From the NCBI RefSeq assembly GCF_014203045.1, contig NZ_JACHIF010000008.1, positions 62,001 through 126,000 of the forward strand: 64,000 bases of DNA. Direction: 5' to 3'. Below are positions 42,753-51,925 of this stretch, piece by piece (position 1 is the first letter of the stretch; every line of letters starts with the position of its first letter). Both the position numbers and the translations under genes were made by a program. The stretch comes from Prosthecobacter dejongeii (GTDB lineage: Bacteria > Verrucomicrobiota > Verrucomicrobiia > Verrucomicrobiales > Verrucomicrobiaceae). Below the pieces are notes generated by a model. That model saw only the letters and a list, made by a program, of their open reading frames with translations, made no database searches and was not told the DNA's origin.

Positions 42753-43664
42753 TTATTTTTTACGCCATGAAAGGGCGCTGAGGATGCGCCGACCTGGGGA
42801 ATGAGTCCCTGCGAGTTCGGCGGCTTCCACTTCACTGTCACTCAAAATATCTGGATCTCCTGAATCAAAATCTTCAGCACGAGGTAGGCCCACGGGCAGA
42901 TCAGGTTCGGACTCCGGTTCATGTGCTTCTTCTGCCACAGGCAGAGGGGCTGGGCTGATGTCAGGCTTCGATGCGGGTGCCGCCAAACTGGATGGGACGA
43001 TAAGTCCCCCTGAAAAGATGAGCTTCATGGCATCCTCAACCGTCAGAGGTGCATCTGTTACTTGCTCAATCGGTACGACCAGAAGTAACCCTGTCATCGG
43101 GCTCAGTGCTCCAGGGATGAATACAGCCGCGAGAACCTTGTTTTGCTGAGGATCGAGATATTGCCCAGTGACAAAGCCCAGCATCTTCATATCGCCAGAA
43201 GGGTAGTCCACATAGACAACACGTTTGAAATTTTGCCTTCCACCCAGTCCTTTAAAACCATCAATCACCTGCTTCAAAGATTTGTAGATGAAAGAGACGA
43301 TGGGCACACTGAGCAGCAGCTTATCCATGGCCATAACCACCCGTACCCCCAGCACGTTGGTTGCCATGGCGCCTAAAGCCAAAAACACCATCAGGGGAAT
43401 CAAGAAACCCACGAACGTCAGCACATGCTGGTAAGTGGGCGAGCTGGGATCTACGATGATCCGTCCCGTCAATTCATTGATAAAACGAGCAATGAAATCC
43501 ACCACAGGCACGCTCCACCCGTGCAGCAAGTGATATGCGCTCTGGAGAATCCAGAACGTGATCAGCAGTGGCAAAGCCACGGCGACTCCCGCCAAGAACT
43601 TATTGCGCAGCCACACAAAAGGACTGCGCGGATTAGGCGGGGGAATGGGGGGGAGAGAGGACAT
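42753..43664 (-). CDS. DUF502 family membrane protein
   Basis: A 303-residue protein. Two hydrophobic hairpin regions (FLAGVAVALPLLITFWIL, about 24-41, and VLTFVGFLIPLMVFLALG) are followed by the DUF502 core: LLLSVPIVSFIYKSLKQV, then VVYVDYPSGDMKMLGFVTG and VFIPGALSPMTGLLLVVP, ending GGLIVP. The C-terminal 90 residues are an acidic Pro/Glu-rich tail not usual in the family. DUF502 function is unknown. The gap upstream to odhB (43665-43761) has a GCAGAGA-ATTAC-TCTCTGC hairpin (43689-43707) without a T tract. Confidence 0.85.
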   Translation of the reverse strand: MSSLPPIPPPNPRSPFVWLRNKFLAGVAVALPLLITFWILQSAYHLLHGWSVPVVDFIARFINELTGRIIVDPSSPTYQHVLTFVGFLIPLMVFLALGAMATNVLGVRVVMAMDKLLLSVPIVSFIYKSLKQVIDGFKGLGGRQNFKRVVYVDYPSGDMKMLGFVTGQYLDPQQNKVLAAVFIPGALSPMTGLLLVVPIEQVTDAPLTVEDAMKLIFSGGLIVPSSLAAPASKPDISPAPLPVAEEAHEPESEPDLPVGLPRAEDFDSGDPDILSDSEVEAAELAGTHSPGRRILSALSWRKK

Positions 43665-43761
43665 GAATAGGTGCAGGCCCTTGGGTATGCAGAGAATTAC
43701 TCTCTGCTATAGAGAACCTAACACCAATCTGCGTTCAACGAACAGAAAAGTTCGTGTCATT

Positions 43762-44865
43762 TCATGCACCGACGAGCATCCGGGCCGGATTCTCAATGCA
43801 GTCTTTGATACGGATCAGGAAGGTCACAGCTTCTTTGCCATCGACCACACGGTGGTCATAGCTGAGGGCTAGATACATCATCGGACGGATCACCACCTGG
43901 CCATCCACCGCAATCGGGCGCTGCTGGATGGTGTGCATGCCTAAAATAGCACTCTGAGGAGGATTGATAATCGGCGTGCTGAGCAGGGAACCGTAAACGC
44001 CACCATTGGAGATGGTAAACACGCCGCCGCTAAGGTCTGGAATGGAGATTTTACCCTCTTTGGCCTTGGCTGCATAACCCAGGATGTCTTTCTCAATGTC
44101 TGCAAAAGACTTTTGATCTGTGTCACGAAGAACTGGGACGATGAGGCCTTTTTCAGTGCCTACAGCGACGCCGATGTCATAGAAATGATTCTGGATGATT
44201 TCATCTCCTTCGACACGGACATTGATCGCTGGCACGGCCTTGAGGGCTTCAACGACTGCTTTGACAAAGAAGGACATAAAGCCCAGCTTCACCCCGTGGG
44301 TTTTCACAAAGCTATCCTGTAACTTAGAGCGCATGGCCATGATGTTGGTCATGTCACACTCGTTAAAGGTGGTGAGGATGGCCGCTGTCTGCTGAGCGCT
44401 GACGAGTTGGTCAGCGATCTTTTTGCGCAGAGGCGTCATCTTTTTACGCGTGGTCCGACCTTCCTGTTTGGCTGCGGCAGGAGCAGGGGCAGGTTTAGGC
44501 GTAGGGGCGGCCTCTGCTTTGGGCGCAGGGGTAGGCTTGGCTTCAGGAGCAGGTGCTGCTGGTTTGGCGTCTTCAACCTGTGCCACTGGAGGGGCGGGTT
44601 TAGGGGCTTCGGCTGCGGCAGCAGGTGCGGCGGCACCTTCTGCGATGCTACCCACGACGGCTCCCACTTCCACATCTTGCCCTGCCTGGCTGCCGATGGT
44701 GAGAATGCCTGAAAATTCGGCAGTGACCTCTGCAGCCACTTTATCGGTTTCCAGGGTCAGAAGGATGTCGCCAACTTTGACGGCATCGCCATTGTTGAAG
44801 TGCCATTTGGCGATTTGACCTCCGGCGACAGATTCGCCGAGTGCGGGGATTTTGATGTCAGGCAT
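43762..44865 (-). CDS. odhB: 2-oxoglutarate dehydrogenase E2 (dihydrolipoyl succinyltransferase)
   Basis: A 367-residue E2 subunit of the 2-oxoglutarate dehydrogenase complex, passing succinyl from lipoate to CoA. The lipoyl domain is 1-78 with ETDKVAAEV and acceptor Lys42. A long Ala/Pro/Lys linker (about 79-133) runs straight into [19 protein letters not shown] of the catalytic domain. That domain has [20 protein letters not shown] and the active-site [12 protein letters not shown]. The peripheral subunit-binding domain normally found between linker and catalytic domain is not recognisable. It is 42 bases after sucA in one operon. No lpd (E3) gene is in the window. Confidence 0.93.
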   Translation of the reverse strand: MPDIKIPALGESVAGGQIAKWHFNNGDAVKVGDILLTLETDKVAAEVTAEFSGILTIGSQAGQDVEVGAVVGSIAEGAAAPAAAAEAPKPAPPVAQVEDAKPAAPAPEAKPTPAPKAEAAPTPKPAPAPAAAKQEGRTTRKKMTPLRKKIADQLVSAQQTAAILTTFNECDMTNIMAMRSKLQDSFVKTHGVKLGFMSFFVKAVVEALKAVPAINVRVEGDEIIQNHFYDIGVAVGTEKGLIVPVLRDTDQKSFADIEKDILGYAAKAKEGKISIPDLSGGVFTISNGGVYGSLLSTPIINPPQSAILGMHTIQQRPIAVDGQVVIRPMMYLALSYDHRVVDGKEAVTFLIRIKDCIENPARMLVGA

Positions 44866-44907
44866 GGCTAAGGAAAGGTGTCAGTTCAGATGCGTGGGCC
44901 GCGTGGT

Positions 44908-47679
44908 TTAAACAGAGAAGGCGTCTTCAACGAGTTTCTCCTGCTCCAGCACGTGGATGGCCTTGGAGCCTGCTGCAGGACTGGAACTGCGCTCGCGGCC
45001 CGCGTAGCGCACGCGGTGGCCGGAAATATCGGAGAGGCGGTTACGGATGTAACTGAAGGCACCCATGTTGCGAGGCTCTTCCTGGCACCAGACCCACTTC
45101 TTCTGAGCACGAGGATAACGGGCGACGATTTCTTTGAGCAGGTCTTCGTGGAGAGGATAAAGCTGCTCCACACGAATAATCGCCGCATTTTTGATTTTGT
45201 TCTGCTCGCGGAATTCTAAAAGGTCATAATAAACCTTGCCCGTGCAAAGGATGAGACGAGTAACACGTTCCGCAGGTCCCAGCAGATGTTCGTCGTCCAA
45301 GATCTCTTTGAAAGAGGTGCCTTCAGACATGTCGCTAATCTTCGAGACGCACTTCGGATGACGAAGCAGGCTCTTTGGTGTCATCACAATGAGCGGTTTG
45401 CGGAAACCGCGCTTCATTTGACGGCGAAGGGCGTGGAAATATTGGGCCGGAGTGGTGAAGTTACACACCTGCCAATTACGGCCAGCAGAAAGCTGGAGAA
45501 AGCGCTCCAGACGGGCGCTGGAGTGCTCAGGGCCTTGGCCTTCATAGCCGTGGGGCAGCAGCATGGTGAGCTGACTAGGACGTTGCCATTTGCTTTCTGC
45601 ACTGGCGATGAACTGGTCAATGATCACCTGGGCGCCGTTGACGAAGTCTCCAAACTGAGCTTCCCAGCAGATGAGAACATTGGGTGCTAGTAAGGTATAA
45701 CCATAGTCAAAGCCCAGCACAGCGGCTTCTGAAAGAAGACTGTTATAGACACAGAATCGGCCCTGGTCTTCCGACAGATTGTTCAACGGGATGTGACGTT
45801 CGCGGGTCTCCGTATCATAAAACACGCAATGGCGCTGGCTGAAGGTTCCACGACGCACATCCTGGCCAGAAAGGCGGACTCCGAGGCCTTCGGTCAAAAG
45901 AGAACCGAAGGCAAGAGATTCGGCATATGCCCAATCAAAGCCTTCACCTGATTCCACAGCTTTTTTGCGGGCCGCTAGGAACCGCTTAGAAATGGTCGGG
46001 TGGAGGCGGAAGGTTTCGGGAGTTTGAAGCAACTTCTCCCCCAGAGCTTTCAGTTCAGGCTCAGCAACGCCTGTCAGCACTGGGTCGAAGTTAAACGGAG
46101 GCTGAGGCTCTGCGGTTGAGCCTTCATAGGGATTATCCCCCATTTTGGCTTCGCGTTCCGCCAGGGTTTTGACGCCTTCCTCCAGTTCGTCTTCAAGCTC
46201 TTTTTGCAAAGCCGCAGCGCCGGCTTCATCCAAGACACCTTTCTGAGCTAGCACGCCTTTGTAGATAGCCGCAGTCGAAGCATGGGCGGCGATGGAGCGC
46301 GCCATGTTGGGCTGAGTAAAAGCAGGCTCGTCCGTTTCGTTGTGGCCGTAGCGACGATAACAAACAATATCAATCACGATGTCGCGGGCGAATTTTTGGC
46401 GGAACTCGATGGCCAGTTTCGCTGCATGGGCCACTTCCAGCGGGCAATCACCATTCACATGAATGATGGGGGCATCCACCATCTTAGCCACATCGGTACA
46501 ATACTTCGTCGAGCGGGCATCTGCCGGAAGCGTCGTAAAGCCGATCTGGTTATTTACGACCAAATGAATCGTTCCTCCGGTGCGGTAGCCAGGAAGTTGG
46601 GAAAGATTCAGCACTTCCGTAACGATGCCTTGGCCTGCGAATGCAGCGTCTCCATGGACGAGGATGGGGATCACTTGTTTGCGGTCAGCGGTATCTCCGA
46701 GGAAACGCTGGCGTGCGCGGGCCATGCCTTCGACGACAGGATCCACCGCCTCAAGGTGGCTCGGGTTCGGTGCCAGCATCACGGCGACTTCATGGCCATC
46801 GCGGGTCTTGCGAATGGTTTCAAAGCCCAAGTGATATTTCACATCGCCATCACCTGCGACCATGTTAGGCACATAGTTTTCCGTGAATTCGTAAAACAGT
46901 GTCTCCAGCGGCTTGCGCAGGAAATTGGCTAGGACACTGAGGCGACCACGGTGAGCCATGCCCATGACGATCTCTTTGCCGCCTAGGCGGGGCAGATTTT
47001 CTAGCACGGTTTCTAGGGCTACCAAGAGAGATTCCCCGCCTTCGACGGAGAAGCGCTTTTGACCAACATAACGGCGGTGAAGGAAACGCTCAAAAGTCTC
47101 TGCTTCAAGCAACCAACGAAGGGCGTCCACCTGTTCTTCAGCCGCAGGGGCGGGCTCGAAAGGCCTATTTTCAATGCGCTCCAGCAGCCAGTTTTGGATT
47201 TCTGGAGTATGGATGTGCATGAACTCATATCCTGCTGTGCCACAATATATGCGGCGCAGTTCCTCAAGCATGGCCTGCAGTTTCATCGGCTGGCCATTCC
47301 TGAACATATGAGTTTGTACCTCTTCATTCAGTTCGTCATGGCTAAAGCCAAGGCCTTCGACTGAAAGCGATGGAGCATCAGGCGCGGAAGCGGAGAGCGG
47401 ATCTACGTGAGCTGCTACATGGCCTAGAGAGCGGAAGGCGAGTAGGGCGTTGGTTACGCGCATGCGGAAGCTCAGGGTCTTCTCAGAAAGGGCCTCCCCG
47501 CAGCTTGATCCGGCTTTGTCTGTCTTCGCTTGGCGTTTAGTCAGTTCAGCGAGGCCGAGCTCAAAGCCCTCGAAGAAAGAAGCCCAGGTGGCATCCACGG
47601 AACGTGGATCTTTTTTCCAGTCTGTGTATTGAGCGTCGAGAAGGTCAGAATTTGCCCGGAAGGGCACGGTGGCAGTCAT
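44908..47679 (-). CDS. sucA: 2-oxoglutarate dehydrogenase E1
   Basis: A 923-residue thiamine-diphosphate-dependent decarboxylase of the TCA cycle. It is full length. Recognisable parts are GMAHRGRLSVLANFLRKP, VHGDAAFAGQGIVTEVLNLSQLPGY, NQIGFTT, VCYRRYGHNETDEPAFTQP, LLPHGYEGQGPEHSSARLERFLQL and KSLLRHP. The ATG at 47679 gives MTATVPFRANSDLLDAQY. It heads the sucA-odhB operon and is divergent from cinA across a 182-base gap in which I saw no clear operator. Confidence 0.96.
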   Translation of the reverse strand: MTATVPFRANSDLLDAQYTDWKKDPRSVDATWASFFEGFELGLAELTKRQAKTDKAGSSCGEALSEKTLSFRMRVTNALLAFRSLGHVAAHVDPLSASAPDAPSLSVEGLGFSHDELNEEVQTHMFRNGQPMKLQAMLEELRRIYCGTAGYEFMHIHTPEIQNWLLERIENRPFEPAPAAEEQVDALRWLLEAETFERFLHRRYVGQKRFSVEGGESLLVALETVLENLPRLGGKEIVMGMAHRGRLSVLANFLRKPLETLFYEFTENYVPNMVAGDGDVKYHLGFETIRKTRDGHEVAVMLAPNPSHLEAVDPVVEGMARARQRFLGDTADRKQVIPILVHGDAAFAGQGIVTEVLNLSQLPGYRTGGTIHLVVNNQIGFTTLPADARSTKYCTDVAKMVDAPIIHVNGDCPLEVAHAAKLAIEFRQKFARDIVIDIVCYRRYGHNETDEPAFTQPNMARSIAAHASTAAIYKGVLAQKGVLDEAGAAALQKELEDELEEGVKTLAEREAKMGDNPYEGSTAEPQPPFNFDPVLTGVAEPELKALGEKLLQTPETFRLHPTISKRFLAARKKAVESGEGFDWAYAESLAFGSLLTEGLGVRLSGQDVRRGTFSQRHCVFYDTETRERHIPLNNLSEDQGRFCVYNSLLSEAAVLGFDYGYTLLAPNVLICWEAQFGDFVNGAQVIIDQFIASAESKWQRPSQLTMLLPHGYEGQGPEHSSARLERFLQLSAGRNWQVCNFTTPAQYFHALRRQMKRGFRKPLIVMTPKSLLRHPKCVSKISDMSEGTSFKEILDDEHLLGPAERVTRLILCTGKVYYDLLEFREQNKIKNAAIIRVEQLYPLHEDLLKEIVARYPRAQKKWVWCQEEPRNMGAFSYIRNRLSDISGHRVRYAGRERSSSPAAGSKAIHVLEQEKLVEDAFSV

Positions 47680-47861
47680 GGCGTTGGAGGTCAGGCAGAA
47701 TGAGCCCTTTTGCTACGCTTGCAACTTTGTAAAGGACGTAATTCGAGGAATCTTCATGCAACTGGGCTTGAAGATCATTCGAAGATGCAAATGCATGATG
47801 AAATGACCAGCCTTCTGCTGCCTCTTGATGTCACGCTTTCCTGCCTCTATCTGCTGCCACC

Positions 47862-49112
47862 ATGCGCCTAGAACTCGTCAATACCGGTACCGAACTCTGC
47901 CTCGGTGACACCATCAATACCAATGCGGCTTGGATAGGCCAACGAATGGCGGCTTTGGGTATCGAAGTCGCTCGTCAGACCATTGTTCCTGACGGTGGGG
48001 CTGTTCGAGAGGCGATCGAAGAGGCGGCTTCGAGGGCCGATGTCGTTTTAGTCTCGGGCGGATTAGGACCGACGAATGATGATGTAACGCGGGAATCTAC
48101 GGCTGAGCTTCTCGGCCTGCCTTTGGTGCAAGATGCTGGAGTGACGGCCCAGCTTAACGCCTATTTTGCTAAACGGAACAAAGTGCCGGCTGTCTCGAAT
48201 CTCCGCCAGGCGATGGTGCCGGTGGGGGCAACCGTGCTCGAAAACGCTTTTGGAACAGCTCCTGGTCTCTATTTCCCCGCAGAACTCGGGGCTGCTAAAG
48301 GCTGGAATAGCCACATTTTCCTGCTGCCTGGGCCACCGCGCGAAATCAAACCCATGGTGGAGAACTGTGTGGAGCCGCGCCTACGAGCACTTTTACCCGA
48401 TGGTGCCAATCGTCGCGTAATTTATCTCAAACTGACTGGTATTGGCGAGTCAGAGATCGTCGAGAAAGTCGAAAAAGACCTGGAGGCCATCGCTGGACTG
48501 GAACTGGGCTACTGCATCGGCAAAGGGGATGTGGATGTGCGTCTCGCAGGTCTTGCCGGACCCGTGGATGCGGGGGCTGAAATCGTTCGGGATCGTCTAG
48601 GCGAATTCATTTTGTCCGAAGATCGGCGTGTTTTGGAGGAGGTGATCATCCAACTTTTGGCTGAACGGGGTGAGTGGGTCGCTACCGCAGAGTCCTGCAC
48701 GGGAGGGTATCTTTCCAGTCGCCTCACGGATGTGAGTGGATCCTCCAAGGTCTATGGGCATGGTTTTGTGACTTACGCGAATGAAGCCAAGGAAAAACAC
48801 CTCGGCGTAGCGGCCGATCTCCTGCAACTCCACGGGGCCGTGAGTGAGCCTGTGGCGCAAGCCATGGCTGAGGGCTGTCTGCGCACATCCGGTGCGGATT
48901 ATGCACTGTCCATCACAGGCATCGCAGGCCCCACGGGCGGAACTGAGGAAAAGCCAGCGGGCACCGTGTATGTCGGGCTGGCTTCCAAAGGACACGAGAC
49001 GGTGGTGCGGAAGTTCTTTTACCCCATCTCTCGTGATCGGTTCAAGCTGCTGACTACGCAGGCTGCGTTGGATCTCCTGCGGCGGCAGATTCAGGGATTG
49101 CCGTTAGGATGA
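47862..49112 (+). CDS. cinA: CinA family protein (nicotinamide-nucleotide amidase / MoCF domain)
   Basis: A 416-residue protein with both CinA halves. The MoCF-like domain is 1-170 (NTGTELCLGDTINTN, SGGLGPTNDDVT, LPGPPREIKPM), and has ADP-ribose pyrophosphatase activity in studied members. The C-terminal domain (about 255-412) has AESCTGGYLSSRLTDVSGSS and SITGIAGPTGGTEEKPAGTVY, the NMN amidohydrolase part. It salvages damaged NAD precursors. Despite the competence-related name, no com or recA gene is near. Confidence 0.92.
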   Translation: MRLELVNTGTELCLGDTINTNAAWIGQRMAALGIEVARQTIVPDGGAVREAIEEAASRADVVLVSGGLGPTNDDVTRESTAELLGLPLVQDAGVTAQLNAYFAKRNKVPAVSNLRQAMVPVGATVLENAFGTAPGLYFPAELGAAKGWNSHIFLLPGPPREIKPMVENCVEPRLRALLPDGANRRVIYLKLTGIGESEIVEKVEKDLEAIAGLELGYCIGKGDVDVRLAGLAGPVDAGAEIVRDRLGEFILSEDRRVLEEVIIQLLAERGEWVATAESCTGGYLSSRLTDVSGSSKVYGHGFVTYANEAKEKHLGVAADLLQLHGAVSEPVAQAMAEGCLRTSGADYALSITGIAGPTGGTEEKPAGTVYVGLASKGHETVVRKFFYPISRDRFKLLTTQAALDLLRRQIQGLPLG

Positions 49113-49121
49113 TGCGAAGCC

Positions 49122-49445
49122 TCATGAGGTGGGCGAGCTAATCTTGAGACCGATGATGCCGACCAGGATGCAGGCAATGCAGATCAACCGTACGACGGTG
49201 CGCGGCTCATCAAAAAAGACGATGCCGATGATGGCCGTGCCCACCGCACCGATACCCGTCCATACGGCATAACCTGTGCCGATGGGCAGCGTCTTCAGGG
49301 CCTGAGAAAGCAGGCTAAAGCTGATGACCATGAGACTGGCTGTGAAGACACTGGGCCATAGCCGTGTCCACCCTTGGGTGTGTTTCAAGCCAATTGCCCA
49401 AGCGATTTCCGTGAGTCCCGCCAACAAAAGATAGATCCAAGCCAT
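49122..49445 (-). CDS. gdx: SMR-family guanidinium exporter (Gdx/SugE)
   Basis: A 107-residue four-helix small multidrug resistance protein of the Gdx (formerly SugE) branch. Helix 1 reads MAWIYLLLAGLTEIAWAIGLKHTQG, with Glu13 as proton/guanidinium site and Trp16, both Gdx-type. Helix 3 has YAVWTGIGAVGTAIIGI and helix 4 LICIACILVGIIGLK. The start at 49445 is the family start. A guanidine-II riboswitch lies just upstream, which settles the substrate as guanidinium rather than multidrug cations. It is convergent with cinA. Confidence 0.95.
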   Translation of the reverse strand: MAWIYLLLAGLTEIAWAIGLKHTQGWTRLWPSVFTASLMVISFSLLSQALKTLPIGTGYAVWTGIGAVGTAIIGIVFFDEPRTVVRLICIACILVGIIGLKISSPTS

Positions 49446-49461
49446 TTTAAACAAGTGTTGC

Positions 49462-49508
49462 CAGGGTCGTCCCTGCTGTGAAAAATGGAGCTGCGAGGTC
49501 GTCCTCGC
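49462..49508 (-). promoter_or_regulatory. Guanidine-II (mini-ykkC) riboswitch controlling gdx
   Basis: On the minus strand there are two short hairpins with identical ACGA tetraloops. The upstream one is GCGAGG-ACGA-CCTCGC (49508-49493), the downstream one CAGGG-ACGA-CCCTG (49475-49462). Two ACGR-capped stems are the defining features of the guanidine-II class. The linker is 17 bases and the second hairpin ends 16 bases before the gdx ATG, where it can expose or hide the ribosome-binding site. Guanidine binding would raise gdx translation, as established for this class. Confidence 0.92.
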
Positions 49509-49572
49509 GTCCGTGGTGGTAAGTCTTGGTATTTAGCCCACGTTTGGTCTCTGTCAACCCAACCCCAACTCT

Positions 49573-50547
49573 ATGATCCGTCGTACATTTTTGACTCTCA
49601 CTGCCGCGCTGGCGGGCTTCACAGCCCAGGCTGCTGATGCACCTAAAAAGCTCCTCGTTGTCACCGTGACCACTGGCTTCCGCCATTCTTCCATTGAAAC
49701 GGCGGAAAAGGTCTTGGCTGAACTGGGCAAATCGTCCGGCGCTTTTACCGTGGACTATGTTCATCAGCCAGAAGGTCAGCCTAAAAATCCAGGCAAAGCC
49801 CCAGAGAAAAAGCCGAATGAAACGGATGAGTCTTTCAAAGCCAAGCAGGAGGCTTACAGCACAGCTCTGGCTGATTACAACACAGCCAATACGGCCTGGA
49901 ATGAAAAAGTGAAGGCCTACATGGCTGAGAACATGGCCATTGAGAAAATCAAAGGTTATGACGGTTTCATCTTTGCCAATACGACAGGCGATCTTCAGTT
50001 CCCAGACCGCGATGGTTTTGTGGAATTGATCAAGGGGGGCAAAGCCTTTGTCGCCATGCATTCCGGTGGGGATACCTACCATCCTTTCCGGGGTTATGTG
50101 GACATGCTGGGTGGTGAATTTCAAACTCACAAGGCCCAGGTGGAAGTGCAGCCAGTCCTTCATGACCCGGCTCATCCAGCTACTAAACCCGTGCCCACAG
50201 GTTGGCGTGTGTTTGACGAGATTTACCTCTTTAAGAGCTATGATCCCGCCCAGGTGCATGCCCTCATGGGACTGAACAGCCATCCGAATGAAGGTACCCC
50301 TGGCTATTATCCAGTTTCCTGGTGCAAAGAGTTCGGTAAGGGCAAAGTCTTTTACACCTCCCTCGGCCACCGTGAAGATGTTTGGGATCCGACCTGGAAA
50401 GAAGGAACGAAGGATCGCAAAAACTCTCCTGAGATCGCCAAAACTTACCAGGAACACATCTTGGGCGGCATCAAATGGGCTCTGGGCCTCGTCGAAGGCG
50501 ATGCCGAGATTGGTAACCTGAAGGCGGAGTTGGGTCCGGTGAAATAA
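49573..50547 (+). CDS. Secreted ThuA-like domain protein
   Basis: A 324-residue exported protein with a signal peptide (1-20, ending AQA). The ThuA/glutamine-amidotransferase-like fold shows LLVVTVTTGFRHSSIETAE, GYDGFIFANTTGDL, GKAFVAMHSGGDTYHPFRGYVDMLGGEF, then HPNEGTPGYYPVSWCKEFGKGKVFYTSLGH. A Lys/Glu-rich insertion (about 68-115) interrupts the first part. ThuA proteins are linked to sugar metabolism (trehalose utilisation) but no reaction is firmly known. Two terminator hairpins follow. Confidence 0.88.
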   Translation: MIRRTFLTLTAALAGFTAQAADAPKKLLVVTVTTGFRHSSIETAEKVLAELGKSSGAFTVDYVHQPEGQPKNPGKAPEKKPNETDESFKAKQEAYSTALADYNTANTAWNEKVKAYMAENMAIEKIKGYDGFIFANTTGDLQFPDRDGFVELIKGGKAFVAMHSGGDTYHPFRGYVDMLGGEFQTHKAQVEVQPVLHDPAHPATKPVPTGWRVFDEIYLFKSYDPAQVHALMGLNSHPNEGTPGYYPVSWCKEFGKGKVFYTSLGHREDVWDPTWKEGTKDRKNSPEIAKTYQEHILGGIKWALGLVEGDAEIGNLKAELGPVK

Positions 50548-50585
50548 TCAGGATTAACCCAAAGTTTGTCTGAAGCGGATTTGAA

Positions 50586-50614
50586 GGGCGTCCTGCCGAA
50601 GGACGCCCTTTTTT
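50586..50614 (+). terminator. Rho-independent terminator of the ThuA-like gene
   Basis: Stem GGGCGTCC (50586-50593) with GGACGCCC (50601-50608), a 7-base loop, then a T run to 50614; the flanking AA/TT extends the stem. Confidence 0.92.
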
Positions 50615-50622
50615 AGTCAACA

Positions 50623-50654
50623 AAAAGCCAGTCACCTCGCGATGACTGGCTTTT
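50623..50654 (-). terminator. Bidirectional terminator after trxA
   Basis: Perfect 12-base inverted repeat AAAAGCCAGTCA (50623-50634) with TGACTGGCTTTT (50643-50654). It lies 26 bases past the trxA stop and reads as G/C stem plus U tract on the minus strand. It also works as a back-up on the plus strand. Confidence 0.88.
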
Positions 50655-50679
50655 AAAAATTAAGGCTCTGCGTGTTAGA

Positions 50680-51009
50680 TCAAGCCAGGGCATCCAGCTT
50701 GCGAGACAATGCATCTTTAGACTGCACGCCCACGACGGTTTCCTTCACTTCACCGTTTTTGATGAACAGCAACATTGGGATGGAGCGAACGCCGTATTGG
50801 GCGGCGAGATTGGGGTTTTCGTCCACGTTGACTTTGGTGACCTTAACGGCCGCGCCTTTTTCGGTCGCTAACTGTTCCAAGATCGGCGTAAGCATGCGGC
50901 AAGGGCCGCACCATTCAGCCCAGAAGTCCACGATCACTGGAACCGTGCTGCTGGAGATTTCCGTCTGGAAGTTGGATTCGTTCAGATTGAGGACTGCTTC
51001 GGAGGCCAT
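50680..51009 (-). CDS. trxA: Thioredoxin
   Basis: A 109-residue thioredoxin. VDFWAEWCGPCRML carries the redox pair Cys-Gly-Pro-Cys (residues 35-38), and RSIPMLLFIKNGE holds the cis-proline. Length and sequence are canonical. The start at 51009 gives MASEAVLNLNESNFQ. It is monocistronic and divergent from mazG across 126 bases. Confidence 0.96.
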   Translation of the reverse strand: MASEAVLNLNESNFQTEISSSTVPVIVDFWAEWCGPCRMLTPILEQLATEKGAAVKVTKVNVDENPNLAAQYGVRSIPMLLFIKNGEVKETVVGVQSKDALSRKLDALA

Positions 51010-51135
51010 AGTTAAGTGGGGTTGGAAGGATTTACGGGAGAAAATGCACTGACGATGCATGAGGTAGGCGCGCACGTCTGTGAATCAATCATTTTCACGT
51101 TTCATCTGGCGCTTTTGCGGCTATCGCGTGCAGAT

Positions 51136-51924
51136 ATGAGCCTTGACCATCCCGATCCCATGACCCGTTTGCGTTACGTCGTGCATCGTCTGCGTGCACC
51201 CGGTGGCTGCCCCTGGGATCAGGAGCAAACGCATGAAACCCTCATCCCTCACGTGCTGGAAGAAGCTTATGAGGTGGTGGACGCCATCCGCAGTGGTGAC
51301 AGTGCGCAGATTTGTGACGAGCTGGGAGACCTGCTTTTGCAGCCCGTGCTACATGCCGAGATCGCCGCTGGGGCAGGGACCTTTGATTTGGATGCCGTGG
51401 CGACGGGATTGACGGAAAAACTCATCCGCCGCCACCCTCATGTTTTTGGAGACGCGAGTGCGAGTGATTCTGCCGCCGTATTGACGCAGTGGGATGCCAT
51501 CAAGAGGCAGGAAAAAGGCACTCAAAAAGAAGGTCTCTTGCATGGTGTCGGCGGAGGGCTGCCCGCTCTGATGAGAGCGCAAAAGCTGCAAAAGAAGGCT
51601 GCAAGGGTAGGCTTTGATTGGCCTGATACGGCACCTGTCTTTGAAAAAATCAGGGAAGAGGCTGCTGAGTTGGAGGCGGCATTAGCTTCGGGAAAGGCCA
51701 TTGAGATTGAAGAAGAGCTGGGTGATTTGCTGTTCAGCGTAGTCAATCTAGCTCGAAAAATAGGGGTGGAATCTGAGGCTGCCTTGGCTGCGACTAACGA
51801 AAAGTTTGTTCGTCGTTTTCATGCGGTTGAGCAAGCCATCACCCGTGAAGGGAAAAAACTAGAGGAAGCAACTTTACAGGAAATGGATGCTGCCTGGGAA
51901 GCTGCTAAGACGGTCCGTCAATGA
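51136..51924 (+). CDS. mazG: Nucleoside triphosphate pyrophosphohydrolase MazG
   Basis: A 262-residue cytosolic NTP pyrophosphatase with two MazG repeats. The first has RLRAPGGCPWDQEQTHETLIPHVLEEAYEVVDAI then DELGDLLLQPVLHA; the second has KIREEAAELEAAL then EEELGDLLFSVVNLAR. The Glu/Asp sets for Mg2+ are complete. The ATG at 51136 (MSLDHPDPMTRL) is chosen; an earlier in-frame start lies in the trxA promoter region. The stop almost touches the next gene's ATG (1-base gap), so the two are co-translated. Confidence 0.93.
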   Translation: MSLDHPDPMTRLRYVVHRLRAPGGCPWDQEQTHETLIPHVLEEAYEVVDAIRSGDSAQICDELGDLLLQPVLHAEIAAGAGTFDLDAVATGLTEKLIRRHPHVFGDASASDSAAVLTQWDAIKRQEKGTQKEGLLHGVGGGLPALMRAQKLQKKAARVGFDWPDTAPVFEKIREEAAELEAALASGKAIEIEEELGDLLFSVVNLARKIGVESEAALAATNEKFVRRFHAVEQAITREGKKLEEATLQEMDAAWEAAKTVRQ

Positions 51925-51925
51925 T

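Noticed and set aside
43689..43707. GCAGAGA-ATTAC-TCTCTGC hairpin after odhB as a terminator
   Set aside because: Good stem, but neither strand has a T tract after it, so intrinsic termination is not supported.
49447..50457. Open frame of 336 codons on the minus strand across the ThuA gene
   Set aside because: It is antisense to a signal-peptide-bearing ThuA protein and runs into the guanidine-II riboswitch of gdx.
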